Below, piece by piece: positions 45,648 through 54,769 of a stretch of DNA of 64,000 nucleotides. The position numbers and the translations under genes are program-made. Position 1 is the first letter of the stretch; each line of letters starts with the position of its first letter. The notes beneath the pieces were generated by a model. That model made no database searches, was not told the DNA's origin, and saw nothing but the letters and a program-made list of their open reading frames with translations. The DNA is taken from the NCBI GenBank assembly GCA_963739335.1, contig CAVUAC010000036.1, positions 28,152 to 92,151 of the forward strand, in the 5' to 3' direction. The DNA is from UBA9647 sp963739335 (GTDB lineage Bacteria > Bacteroidota > Ignavibacteria > UBA10030).

Positions 45648-46556
45648 ATGTCCTTCAAGATACGAAACACCATTGTCCTCGCGGTCGTGTTTGTGATCAT
45701 CACGGGTGGTGGCATGTTCTACTGGTTGTATATGCAGCCAAAGCAGTTGAAGGCCGCGGTCAGGGAAATCCAGAGGATTGAGAAAGAACTCGTCGATCTT
45801 CCACAGACTGTCAGCGATGTTGAGGATCTCACAAACAGGCTTGCGGACACGAAGCGTCGATATGATTCACGCAGCAAGGAGATACCGCCGTTTGACATTA
45901 CCTCGCAGACGTATGCGTACCTGAGCAAGGCGATTGACGAGGCGGGATTTACCAATGAGAACGAATTCGTCAAGTTGGGAAGTTTCGCCTTTGAGGGAGT
46001 GAGGGACTTCGGTACCTATGGATTTAATGTGTATCAGCTCACGGACGGCGAAGCGGGATTCGAAAACCTCTACAAGTTCATCTACTTCATTGAGAACGGC
46101 AGCCGACTGTACAAAATTGCCTGGATCAACCTGGAGAACCGTGAGGCGGTGAACACGGAGACGAAAGAAACAAGGAAGTACCTTGTGTTCAGCATGGAGC
46201 TTCATTCATACTTCACAAGGATCATAGAACTGAACACATCGCTCGCGGCGAAATCGCTCACGTTCACCCAGTCGCCGTTTGACCCGTTCGAACCGATCGT
46301 TCTGACGACCATTGCGTCGGAAGCCCCCGCCGGTGAGATTGACAGCAAGACCCTCGAAGTGAAGGCCATCCTGCCTGGCAAAGCATTCGTGATGTTCCAG
46401 GGGGAATTGATCGTTCTCCATCTCGGGGACAAGGTATGGCGTGGATTCGTAAGCCGCATCAGCGCGGTGGAAAACAAGGTTGAATTTACTCTCAATGAAG
46501 GGGGTATCGTCAAGAAGTACACGAAGAAAATGGTGTTTGAAAAAAAGAAACGTTAA
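45648..46556 (+). CDS. PilO-like alignment protein with PilP/GspC-like C-terminus
   Basis: One N-terminal membrane helix (IVLAVVFVIITGGGMFYWL), a coiled coil (about 30-75) and a PilO-like alpha-beta domain to about residue 190. After a linker rich in Pro and Phe (SPFDPFEPI) comes a domain of about 70 residues with AFVMFQGELIVLHLGDKV and ENKVEFTLNEGGIVKKY, similar to the GspC/PilP homology region. So PilO and PilP functions may be fused. The product of 302 residues is intact. It follows pilMN by six bases and precedes the secretin gene by ten. Confidence 0.7.
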   Translation: MSFKIRNTIVLAVVFVIITGGGMFYWLYMQPKQLKAAVREIQRIEKELVDLPQTVSDVEDLTNRLADTKRRYDSRSKEIPPFDITSQTYAYLSKAIDEAGFTNENEFVKLGSFAFEGVRDFGTYGFNVYQLTDGEAGFENLYKFIYFIENGSRLYKIAWINLENREAVNTETKETRKYLVFSMELHSYFTRIIELNTSLAAKSLTFTQSPFDPFEPIVLTTIASEAPAGEIDSKTLEVKAILPGKAFVMFQGELIVLHLGDKVWRGFVSRISAVENKVEFTLNEGGIVKKYTKKMVFEKKKR

Positions 46557-46566
46557 TGAGGGAGTT

Positions 46567-47802
46567 ATGAAAAAACGATTGATGATTCTCGTCTCTTGCT
46601 GTGTGCTCCTTCTCGTGCACGTTGGCGTTGCTCAGAACCCGGAAGAGCAGAGGTACAAACGGGCCATCAGAGGGAAGGAAACCTATTCCCAGGATGAGCT
46701 GGTCTCCTTCAAGAGCGATGTCCCCTACAAACAGGCTATCGAGTCGCTGAGCGCTCTGAGCAAGAAGTACATGAAGAAGCCGATCGTTGATCCGGCTCCA
46801 TTGACAACACCGATCAACGTTGAGATCAACACCCTCTATTGGAAAGATGCGATGGAGCTTATCCTTCGCACGAATAATCTGTGGTACACCGAGCAGCCGG
46901 ACTACTTCCAGGTGACACCTATTGGACAAATGGCGACAGCAGGTGGCGCGCCTGCTCCGGGAGGAATGGTTGCTATTGTTGATTCGGCTCAGATCGCGGC
47001 AAAAACGAGGGAAGTCACCATCTCGGCAGTGTTCCTGCAGATTAACAGTGCGAAGTTGCGTGAAAGCGGCATCAGCTTCAATATTTTCCGTGGTCGCGAT
47101 CTGAATCTTGGTGTAGAGTTCACAGGCGCCAGCAAGGTGAGCGACCAGATCTTCGGTGCGACGGTGGCCCCGACCTCAAAAAAACTAGCTGTCAATATCG
47201 ATGCCGCGCTGAACATCTTTGAAAGTGAGCAGATCGGCGAAGTCCTGGCCCGGCCTCAAACGACCATCAGGTCTGGCTCGAAGGGCCGAATCCAAATTGG
47301 CACAGACTTCTCGGTGAAGGAAAGAGACATCGCTGGCAACCTCATCGATCGGTTCTACAGCGCAGGGACGATTCTCGAAGTGTCGCCGAAGATTTACACC
47401 TACGGAACGACGCAAATCATCGATCTTCCATACAAAGCGACGCGCAGTACCGTTACGCCTGGCAGCGTCAGTACACTGATCGACAAAACCGAGACTGAAG
47501 GAAGACTCACCCTGTTGGATGGCGAGGAAAGCTATGTCGGAGGATTGTACGTCAACGACCATGAAACTGTACGCGATGGCATTCCGTTGCTGAAAGATCT
47601 GCCATGGTGGTTCTTCGGACTCCGTTACATATTCGGGTACGACAAGGATCAGTTGACTCGGACGGAGCTGATTATGATTCTGAAGGCCCAATTGGTCCAG
47701 ACGATCGATGAGCGCCTGAAGGATCTAGGAAAAGAACGCAATGTCATGCAGGAGAAGTTGAAAGAGGGTCGGGAGGATACTGAGAAGAAGCTCAAAAAAT
47801 AA
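46567..47802 (+). CDS. Short secretin (PilQ/GspD-like)
   Basis: An outer-membrane channel protein of 411 residues. The ATG at 46567 follows GAGGGAG and starts a signal peptide ending near GVAQ. An STN-like N0 domain lies at about 60-145 (VPYKQAIESLSALSKKY). The secretin core spans about 180-390, with TREVTISAVFLQINSAKLRESG and the lip region ESEQIGEVLARPQTTIRSG (read in parts), and the beta-signal ending LTRTELIMILKAQLV. N1-N3 domains are missing, so it is much shorter than PilQ. A charged coiled-coil tail of 40 residues ends the protein. Confidence 0.82.
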   Translation: MKKRLMILVSCCVLLLVHVGVAQNPEEQRYKRAIRGKETYSQDELVSFKSDVPYKQAIESLSALSKKYMKKPIVDPAPLTTPINVEINTLYWKDAMELILRTNNLWYTEQPDYFQVTPIGQMATAGGAPAPGGMVAIVDSAQIAAKTREVTISAVFLQINSAKLRESGISFNIFRGRDLNLGVEFTGASKVSDQIFGATVAPTSKKLAVNIDAALNIFESEQIGEVLARPQTTIRSGSKGRIQIGTDFSVKERDIAGNLIDRFYSAGTILEVSPKIYTYGTTQIIDLPYKATRSTVTPGSVSTLIDKTETEGRLTLLDGEESYVGGLYVNDHETVRDGIPLLKDLPWWFFGLRYIFGYDKDQLTRTELIMILKAQLVQTIDERLKDLGKERNVMQEKLKEGREDTEKKLKK

Positions 47803-47852
47803 CGACAATGCCTTTTCAACGGCAACAAAACAAAGTACTTGGGGAGTTCGTC

Positions 47853-50800
47853 ATGAACGTCCGTACGATCTTGTTGTGGGGGATTCTTGTATTCCTGTTG
47901 CTTCAGTCAGGTTGCCAAAGCCCGACAGGGCCTGAACAAGCGGTCACGTCGATTCCAACGACAGTCAGCGGCATGGTGATGCGGAACGACAACCTGGCAC
48001 CAATCGCGAATGCTATCGTCTATGACATCGGTGGTCTCGCTCGAGACACATCGAAGAGCGATGGCACGTTCAAGATGGTCTACCAGCTTCTGGCACAGAC
48101 CAAGACGACCATTGTTGGGACACGTGCAGGATTTGGCAATGACACCGCGTTCGTGACGCTGAATCCCGGAATCGACACGACGATTGTGCTGAGGCTTAAG
48201 GCTGACAGCACAAGCCCCTCTGGCGCGATCTCAACGGGAAAAGCTGCGAACATTGTGCTAATCACCTCAAGCAGTGAGAATATCTCCATTCGCGGGACCG
48301 GCTACAATGAGACAGCGCTGCTGACATTCGAGGTGAGAGACTCCCTCGGGATCCCGGTCGGTGGCTCAAACAAACTCACTGTCAATTTCACGATTCGTGG
48401 TGGACCGCAGGGCGGCGAGTATGTGTTTCCGGCGTCCGCACAGACCGATCCGTTGACGGGTCGGGTAACGACCCGCGTTTCGAGCGGCACCAAGGCGGGT
48501 GTCTTACAGGTCTTCGCGACAGCGACAGTCCCGGTGACTCCTCCCGTCACAATCACGTCGAGCCCAGTCAAGATCACCATCTCCGGCGGCTTGCCTGTCG
48601 CAGACCGGTTCTCCCTCAGCCGTAAGTCGGCGAATATCGCTGGTGGAGTGTACGACAACTTGCGAGACCAGATCATGGCCATCGTCGGTGACAAGGAAGG
48701 GAATCCAGTCCAACAAGGCACGGCGGTCTCCTTCACCACGACGGGCGGCATTATTCAACCGAACGCGCTGACTGACAAAGACGGCATCGCGGTTGTCGAT
48801 CTGATCTCCGGAAACCCCAGACCTCCGAGTTCAGTTGTAACGGTGACAGCCAAGACCATCGGTGACAGCGGGTTGGTCATTCAGAAGCCAATCAGTGTAC
48901 TATTCTCCGGACCGACGCGCATTCTGGTTCCGACATCCACGATCACCATTCCAGACAGCGGCACAGCTTCGTTCCAGTATCGAGTGCAGGATCCGAACGG
49001 ATTCCCGCTGGTGGCGGGGACGTCCATCTCGGTGACCGTTGAAGGCCCGGGAGCTGGTCAACTCCAGCTCTTTGGAGATGTGAGCAAGTCGCTTGAGGAT
49101 ACCGATGACCCGAACTCAACGCTTTTCAAGGTTACCGTGCAGGACAAAATACGAAAAGGACCCGCAGGCTCCATCACCTTCAAGGTGGCAGTGACGAGCC
49201 AAAACGGAAATGGGAGTGCAACGTTCAATGGACTCGTCCTCGAGGATACGACCGCCGTTCCGCCGGTCACGATTCCCTTAACATCAGGCTACGCGTCCAG
49301 CCTCACATTGACTTCCATAACCACACCACAAGTTTCCGTTCGAGGGACGGGGGCAAACGAAACGTCAAGGCTGGTGTTTACGGCACGTGACTCCGTGGGC
49401 AACTCAATCGAGTTGCGCAGGCGCGCATATGTAACATTCTCCATTTCGCCGACCGGTGGACTCAATGGAGGAGAGTTCCTGTTCCCCAGCGGCGATTCAA
49501 CCGACGCCAGTGGACAAGTCGGGACGACCTTCAATGCAGGCACGCGTTCAGGAGTCATCCAGGTCATCGCACGAACCGATGTTGGTGGCAGAACGATAAC
49601 CTCTATGCCGGTCAGGCTCACAATTTCCGGTGGGCTCCCCGATTCGAATAGTTTCACAGCGAGCCTCTCACGAGTGAACATGCCTGGCCTTGTGAAAACG
49701 GGAACGTTGGGCACGGTGAGTGTCCAAGTTGGTGATAAGTTCGGGAATGCGGTCCAGCCAGGTATAGCACTCTATTTTAGTACCACGGGAGGATTGATTC
49801 AAGCCACCGCGACGACGGGAGATGCGGGTCAGGCATCGGTCTCCCTCCAGGGAGGCAATCCTATACCCAATGAGCCGAGCCTTGGAGGTGCCGGGCACGG
49901 ACATGTCACGATTCAGACGGTGGGTGAAAATGGAGTTGCGATTCGGAAGAGCGTCCCGTTCCTCTTCTCGGGTGCGCCATTGGTGAATGCGGTAAACGTT
50001 CCAGGTGATTCGCTCTCGATCGCCGCAGGTAGCTTTGCCGATATTGTGTATCGTGTCGAAGATCTGAACGGCAACCCGGTTTCGTCGGGACACACCGTGA
50101 CGGTGACCGCCACGGGCGCAGCATCGGGTCTCGTTGATGTCTCGGGAGATGTCACGGTCACGACGCCTGACACGCGCGACAAGAGCGCGGCCCAGTACAA
50201 GTTCTGCGTCTCGGACAAGTCGGCGACCGGTGGAGTAGGAGGGAGCATTGTCTTTACAATTAATGTGACGGGAGAGTCCGGGAGTTTTGTGAAGAGGATT
50301 TATGCGGTTCTCTCGCCGGGAGTGGTTGTGCCACCAGCTCCGCGATCTGGCTATGCTTCCAGTCTGACGCTAGCGAGCGTAACGACCACGCAGCTTTCGG
50401 TTCGTGGGACGTGGCCAAATGAGATCGCCACGCTCGTGTTTGTCGCGAAGGATTCAGTTGGAAATCTGGTTGACATCCAGCGTAAAGCCCTTGTGAACTT
50501 CTCTATTACACCTGTCGGCGGACTTGGAGGAGGAGAATTCGTTTCTCCAGCCAGCAGCTACACAGATTCATTGGGGCAGGTGAGCACAACGTTCAATGCA
50601 GGGACGAAGGCCGGTGTCGTGCAGGTAGTGGCGACCGCCAATGTTTCTGGGAAAACCATCAGTTCATCTCCTGTCCGCTTGACGGTCTTTGGCGGGTTAC
50701 CAGACTCACCACACTTCACCGCCACTATCAGCCCGCAGATCATACCGGCATGGCCGGCAGGGCCTAACCAGAAGGTAGCGACAGCGTTAGTTCAGGTGGG

Positions 50801-53609
50801 AGATAAATATGGTAATCCCGTCCCGCCCGGCACAGCTCTGTACTTCACTACGACGAAAGGTGTGATCGTGGCATCCGCATCAACAGATGCGGTTGGGATG
50901 GCTGGTGTAGACCTTTATGGTGGTAATCCAGTCGCTACCGACAGCGCAGTTATCACGGTGCGCACTGTAGGAGAAGGAGGTCTATCGATTTTCAGGTATC
51001 TTTCAGTCCTTATTGCGGCTGCACCGACAGTGCAGGTGCTGACGGTTCCCAACGACACAGTGGTTGTCGCAGCTGGTGGATATGCCGATGTCGTCTATCG
51101 TGCTCAGGATGCCAACGGCAATCCGTTGCCGGTGGGTAGTACGATAACGGTGAGCGCTACTGGGTCGGCATCGGGTCTGGTCGATTTGACGGGGGATCTG
51201 TCAGTGGCTACCGTAGACACGCGAGACAGGAATACAACGCGCTATCAGTTTAGAGTTTCAGACAAATCAGCGACGGGAGGAGCAGGCGGCAACATTGTTT
51301 TCACGATTAGTGTTTCTGGACCGTCTGGCAGTTACGTGAAGAGGTTCTATGGCGTTCTCCGGCCGGGAGTGGTTGTGCCGCCACCTCCGCGATCTGGCTA
51401 TGCTTCGAGTCTCACGCTGGTCAGCGTATCCACGGCAACTCTGTCCGTCCGTGGTACGGGACCAAATGAAACATCCAGCTTGGTTTTCATCGCAAAGGAT
51501 TCTGCCGGCACGCCGGTTGATATTCAGCGGAAAGCTACCGTCAGTTTCTCAATCATGCCGTTGGGTGGACTTGGAGGAGGGGAGTTTATTGCTCCTGCGG
51601 TGGGCACGACCGATAGTTCCGGCCAGGTCGCGGCGACCTTCAATGCAGGTATCCGATCCGGGGTCGTCCAGATCGTGGCGACCGCCAACGCAAACGGGCG
51701 GACCATCACGTCGAGTCCTGTTCGTTTGACGATCTACGGCGGGCTTCCTGATGCAGCGCACTTTACCGCGCTGATAACGCCTTCGAATATGCCCGGGTGG
51801 AATCCGAATCCAGTTCAAGTTGGGACGGTAAGTGTTCAGGTCGGAGACAAATTCGGCAATCCCGTCCAAGCAGGTACGGCCTTGTACTTCAGCACAACGG
51901 GCGGTCTTGTTCAGGCCTCAGCGACAACAGATGATGTGGGGCACGCTTCTGTGGCGTTGTTCGGCGGCAGGCCGTTCCCGAACGATAACGGAGCAGGATA
52001 TGGCCACGTGACAGTCCAGACCGTGGGGGAAGGCGGTGTGTCGGTTTCCCAGAGCATTCCGTTCCTCTTCTCGGGACCCGCTGCCGTCGCTTTGTTGAAC
52101 GTGCCGAACGACACGATCAAAGTTTTCGACGGAGGTTCATTCGACGTTGATTATATGGTAAGCGATGTCAATGGCAACCCGATTTCCGGTGGGAATGCTA
52201 TTGCGGTCAGCGTGTCTGGACTTGCGGCGAATGGGGTTCGGCTTACTGGTGATATCGCCGTGGTGACGACAGACACGCAGGACAAGACAACTCAGCGTTA
52301 CCGCTTCCGCGTATCAGATGTTACGGCGAACGGCGGACCAAGTGGGGACCTTGCGTTCACCATCACTGTCAATGGTGTCGTCGCTCGCAGGTTCTACGGA
52401 GTCCTTTATCCAGCGCAGGTATCGACGGTTGTATCGGTAACAGCGCGGCAACCGGCGCAGATTGCTTTCCTTGGTATCACAGTACCCGATATCTACGTGG
52501 CCGGAGTAGGCAATACTGAGAATACCGTGATTACGTACGAGGTGCGCGATTCGCTGGGAGTTCCGATCACTAAACAGACGCGCGCTTTCGCGACATTCGA
52601 TCTTCAATTCTATCCGAACAACTACACTGGTGGCGGAACGCCGCCAACAGTGATCCCAGGTGCTGACAGCACCGATGATACGGGCAAGCTCCGCGCATCG
52701 ATCGTCAGTGGATATCAGGCGGGCGTTATTCAGCTTGTAGCGAGAATCGCGTTGCCGAACGGGCCCACCGTCGTCTCACAGCCTGTGAAGATAACGGTGC
52801 ACGCTGGATTTGCTGACCAGGCGCACTTCACACTCATGCCGGGCAGATGGGTGTTCCCCGGGTTTGATTCGTTCAATATTATCACATTCACCGCTGCCGT
52901 CGGTGACACATTCAGCAACCCGGTCCAGGCAGGCACTGCTATCTACTTCAATTCGACAGCGGGCATTATGGAGACGGGCACGACAAGCGGCGGACTTGCA
53001 AGCTACACGGACGCCACGGGCTTGGCACGTGCTGCGCTGTACACAGTCAATCCGAAGCCAAACGCGCTGCCTTATGAGTACATTCCGGCCCCGTCGGATC
53101 CATACTACGCGGATTTGGGCGGGCCGATCCCGCGACATGGATATCATTGGGTCTACGCTCAGACGCAGGGGAGAGCAGGGAAGAAGATCATCGACAGCGT
53201 GCTTGTTGAATGGAACAGGGCTCCGATCGTGGTTACCGGCGTTCCGACATCAATAATTGCCATTCCGCAGGGGTCAACCTCTGCCCCGATCACCATAACG
53301 GTGAAGGATGCAAACGGCAATCCATTGTGTGATGGAACAACAATCGGGGTGTCCCTGTCCTACACGACCGATGTCGTGGGCATTGCCTTTGGTGCTTCCG
53401 GGCAATTGTCGAGCTCCAGCGGATTCATGATGCCCAATGCGGGATTCGCGAGATTCCCCGCTTCGGGAGTGACAGATTTCACATTCTTCGTCTCGGATCT
53501 GTCGACAGGTGGCGGAGCTACTCTCGGCCAATCAGTCCTCGTGACCGTCATCATCTCGTCACCAGGACTTGCCACAGCGGTTGTTTCCTTCGGCTGCGTG
53601 GTTCAATAA
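47853..53609 (+). CDS. Giant lipoprotein with tandem Ig-like (Big-1/invasin-type) repeats
   Basis: A 1,918-residue protein. The lipobox LLLQSGC gives a lipid anchor. Residues about 35-110 form a carboxypeptidase-regulatory-like domain (VSGMVMRNDNLAPIANAIVY). Then follow five units of about 350 residues, each with three Ig-like domains: units start near residues 135, 478, 831, 1181 and 1529. The middle three open with SGYASSLTL and share RSGVVQIVATANA-like, YFSTTGGL and SDKSATGG segments. The fold is that of invasin and intimin stalks. It is the last gene of the secretin transcript, 50 bases after it, so it may be exported through or displayed near the pilus pore. Intact despite its repeats. 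Confidence 0.82.
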   Translation: MNVRTILLWGILVFLLLQSGCQSPTGPEQAVTSIPTTVSGMVMRNDNLAPIANAIVYDIGGLARDTSKSDGTFKMVYQLLAQTKTTIVGTRAGFGNDTAFVTLNPGIDTTIVLRLKADSTSPSGAISTGKAANIVLITSSSENISIRGTGYNETALLTFEVRDSLGIPVGGSNKLTVNFTIRGGPQGGEYVFPASAQTDPLTGRVTTRVSSGTKAGVLQVFATATVPVTPPVTITSSPVKITISGGLPVADRFSLSRKSANIAGGVYDNLRDQIMAIVGDKEGNPVQQGTAVSFTTTGGIIQPNALTDKDGIAVVDLISGNPRPPSSVVTVTAKTIGDSGLVIQKPISVLFSGPTRILVPTSTITIPDSGTASFQYRVQDPNGFPLVAGTSISVTVEGPGAGQLQLFGDVSKSLEDTDDPNSTLFKVTVQDKIRKGPAGSITFKVAVTSQNGNGSATFNGLVLEDTTAVPPVTIPLTSGYASSLTLTSITTPQVSVRGTGANETSRLVFTARDSVGNSIELRRRAYVTFSISPTGGLNGGEFLFPSGDSTDASGQVGTTFNAGTRSGVIQVIARTDVGGRTITSMPVRLTISGGLPDSNSFTASLSRVNMPGLVKTGTLGTVSVQVGDKFGNAVQPGIALYFSTTGGLIQATATTGDAGQASVSLQGGNPIPNEPSLGGAGHGHVTIQTVGENGVAIRKSVPFLFSGAPLVNAVNVPGDSLSIAAGSFADIVYRVEDLNGNPVSSGHTVTVTATGAASGLVDVSGDVTVTTPDTRDKSAAQYKFCVSDKSATGGVGGSIVFTINVTGESGSFVKRIYAVLSPGVVVPPAPRSGYASSLTLASVTTTQLSVRGTWPNEIATLVFVAKDSVGNLVDIQRKALVNFSITPVGGLGGGEFVSPASSYTDSLGQVSTTFNAGTKAGVVQVVATANVSGKTISSSPVRLTVFGGLPDSPHFTATISPQIIPAWPAGPNQKVATALVQVGDKYGNPVPPGTALYFTTTKGVIVASASTDAVGMAGVDLYGGNPVATDSAVITVRTVGEGGLSIFRYLSVLIAAAPTVQVLTVPNDTVVVAAGGYADVVYRAQDANGNPLPVGSTITVSATGSASGLVDLTGDLSVATVDTRDRNTTRYQFRVSDKSATGGAGGNIVFTISVSGPSGSYVKRFYGVLRPGVVVPPPPRSGYASSLTLVSVSTATLSVRGTGPNETSSLVFIAKDSAGTPVDIQRKATVSFSIMPLGGLGGGEFIAPAVGTTDSSGQVAATFNAGIRSGVVQIVATANANGRTITSSPVRLTIYGGLPDAAHFTALITPSNMPGWNPNPVQVGTVSVQVGDKFGNPVQAGTALYFSTTGGLVQASATTDDVGHASVALFGGRPFPNDNGAGYGHVTVQTVGEGGVSVSQSIPFLFSGPAAVALLNVPNDTIKVFDGGSFDVDYMVSDVNGNPISGGNAIAVSVSGLAANGVRLTGDIAVVTTDTQDKTTQRYRFRVSDVTANGGPSGDLAFTITVNGVVARRFYGVLYPAQVSTVVSVTARQPAQIAFLGITVPDIYVAGVGNTENTVITYEVRDSLGVPITKQTRAFATFDLQFYPNNYTGGGTPPTVIPGADSTDDTGKLRASIVSGYQAGVIQLVARIALPNGPTVVSQPVKITVHAGFADQAHFTLMPGRWVFPGFDSFNIITFTAAVGDTFSNPVQAGTAIYFNSTAGIMETGTTSGGLASYTDATGLARAALYTVNPKPNALPYEYIPAPSDPYYADLGGPIPRHGYHWVYAQTQGRAGKKIIDSVLVEWNRAPIVVTGVPTSIIAIPQGSTSAPITITVKDANGNPLCDGTTIGVSLSYTTDVVGIAFGASGQLSSSSGFMMPNAGFARFPASGVTDFTFFVSDLSTGGGATLGQSVLVTVIISSPGLATAVVSFGCVVQ
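49286..52440 (+). repeat. Three tandem ~1,050-bp coding repeats
   Basis: Units begin at about 49286, 50346 and 51396 and end near 52440. They share long similar stretches such as GCTATGCTTCGAGTCTCACG, with differences spread along the unit. They encode the three most alike Ig-like units of the giant lipoprotein and could recombine. Confidence 0.75.
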
Positions 53610-53631
53610 CGCAATCGCCCTGGTGTCCCAC

Positions 53632-53677
53632 GAAGCTCCGTCTCCTACGTCGTGTAGAAGACGGAGCTTCTGTTTTT
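53632..53677 (+). terminator. Terminator after the giant lipoprotein gene
   Basis: GAAGCTCCGTCT pairs perfectly with AGACGGAGCTTC, followed by TGTTTTTA. It ends the second pilus transcript. Confidence 0.9.
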
Positions 53678-53780
53678 AGGCCGGCTGATGGGCAGTGAGA
53701 TCTGAAGGCAACGCCGATCAATCGGAGGAATCAAGATCCTTCAAGGTGAACTCGTATCGAGGCGGGGAGATGGAGAAGGC

Positions 53781-54764
53781 TTACAGGAGCCCGCTGGATT
53801 TGTACCAAGCGAACGTTTCCTGAACGGCGTCGGGGAAGGGGGTGAATGTGTAGCCCAACTCAGTCTGCGCTTTTCGGCAGGTGAAATGATAACGAAGTTC
53901 GCTGCCGGCAAGCAGTTCCCTCGTCACCCACGGACGTCGGTTCAGGGTGTTCGCAACTGCTTCAGAAACGAACGTCACGACTCTTATTGCAGTTGTCGGC
54001 ATCCGAAAAAGCGGCTTGACGCCGCCGACGATTTCGGCGATGGTTGAGATGATTGCGCGATGCGTGAGGTTCTCCCCGCTCAGGATATAGCGCTCACCGG
54101 TACGACCGTAAGTTGCAGCGAGTATATGTCCACGAACCACATCGCCCACGTACACGATGTTCATACCCCCGCGGACATAGTAGAAGATCCTCTTTCGATG
54201 GATGTCTCGTATCAGTTGTCCCGCGTGGAAGTGGATATCGCGTGGGCCCATGACAACGGAAGGGTTGACGATGACGGCGTTCAGGCCCAATGTGACGCCC
54301 CGCAGGACTTCTTTCTCGCCCTCATATTTTGAGTTTCGATATCCCACATCGTACGGTTCCCAGTTGAACAGGTTCGTCTCATCTGCGACATCGCCATGCT
54401 TGGGGAATCCGATGGCGGCGATGGAACTTGTGTGGATCAGCCTGTCGACTCCCAGCTCAAGGCATACTTCAACAACATTTCGAGTGCCTTGGACATTGAC
54501 ATCGAACATGAAGGGGCGTTCCTTCTTCCAGTAAGAAACAACTGCGGCAGTGTGAAAGACCGTGTCGCATCCTTTCATCGCCTGCCGAAGAGAATTCTTA
54601 TCGCGCACGTCCCCAATGAGTTGTTCCACATTCATCGACCCCAACGCGCGAAGATCAGAGCCGGAACGCCGGAGGATCCTCACCGTATACCCTTGGTCGA
54701 GGAGCGCTGCAGTGAGGTTCGAGCCGATGAACCCCGTTCCACCGGTAACAAGGACATTCCTCAC
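53781..54764 (-). CDS. NAD-dependent epimerase/reductase of the extended SDR family
   Basis: A Rossmann enzyme of 327 residues. The NAD(P)-binding GGTGFIGSNL lies at its start, the catalytic YxxxK is YRNSKYEGEK, and the active-site Ser is in HTSSIAAIG. It resembles dihydroflavonol reductase-like and hopanoid-associated sugar epimerases (HpnA type). The GTG at 54764 is chosen because AGGTGA precedes it and the upstream gene stops five bases before; the longer frame to 54917 lies inside that gene. It is the last gene of the - strand operon beginning with gltA. Substrate unknown. Confidence 0.85.
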   Translation of the reverse strand: MRNVLVTGGTGFIGSNLTAALLDQGYTVRILRRSGSDLRALGSMNVEQLIGDVRDKNSLRQAMKGCDTVFHTAAVVSYWKKERPFMFDVNVQGTRNVVEVCLELGVDRLIHTSSIAAIGFPKHGDVADETNLFNWEPYDVGYRNSKYEGEKEVLRGVTLGLNAVIVNPSVVMGPRDIHFHAGQLIRDIHRKRIFYYVRGGMNIVYVGDVVRGHILAATYGRTGERYILSGENLTHRAIISTIAEIVGGVKPLFRMPTTAIRVVTFVSEAVANTLNRRPWVTRELLAGSELRYHFTCRKAQTELGYTFTPFPDAVQETFAWYKSSGLL

Positions 54765-54769
54765 TTCAC

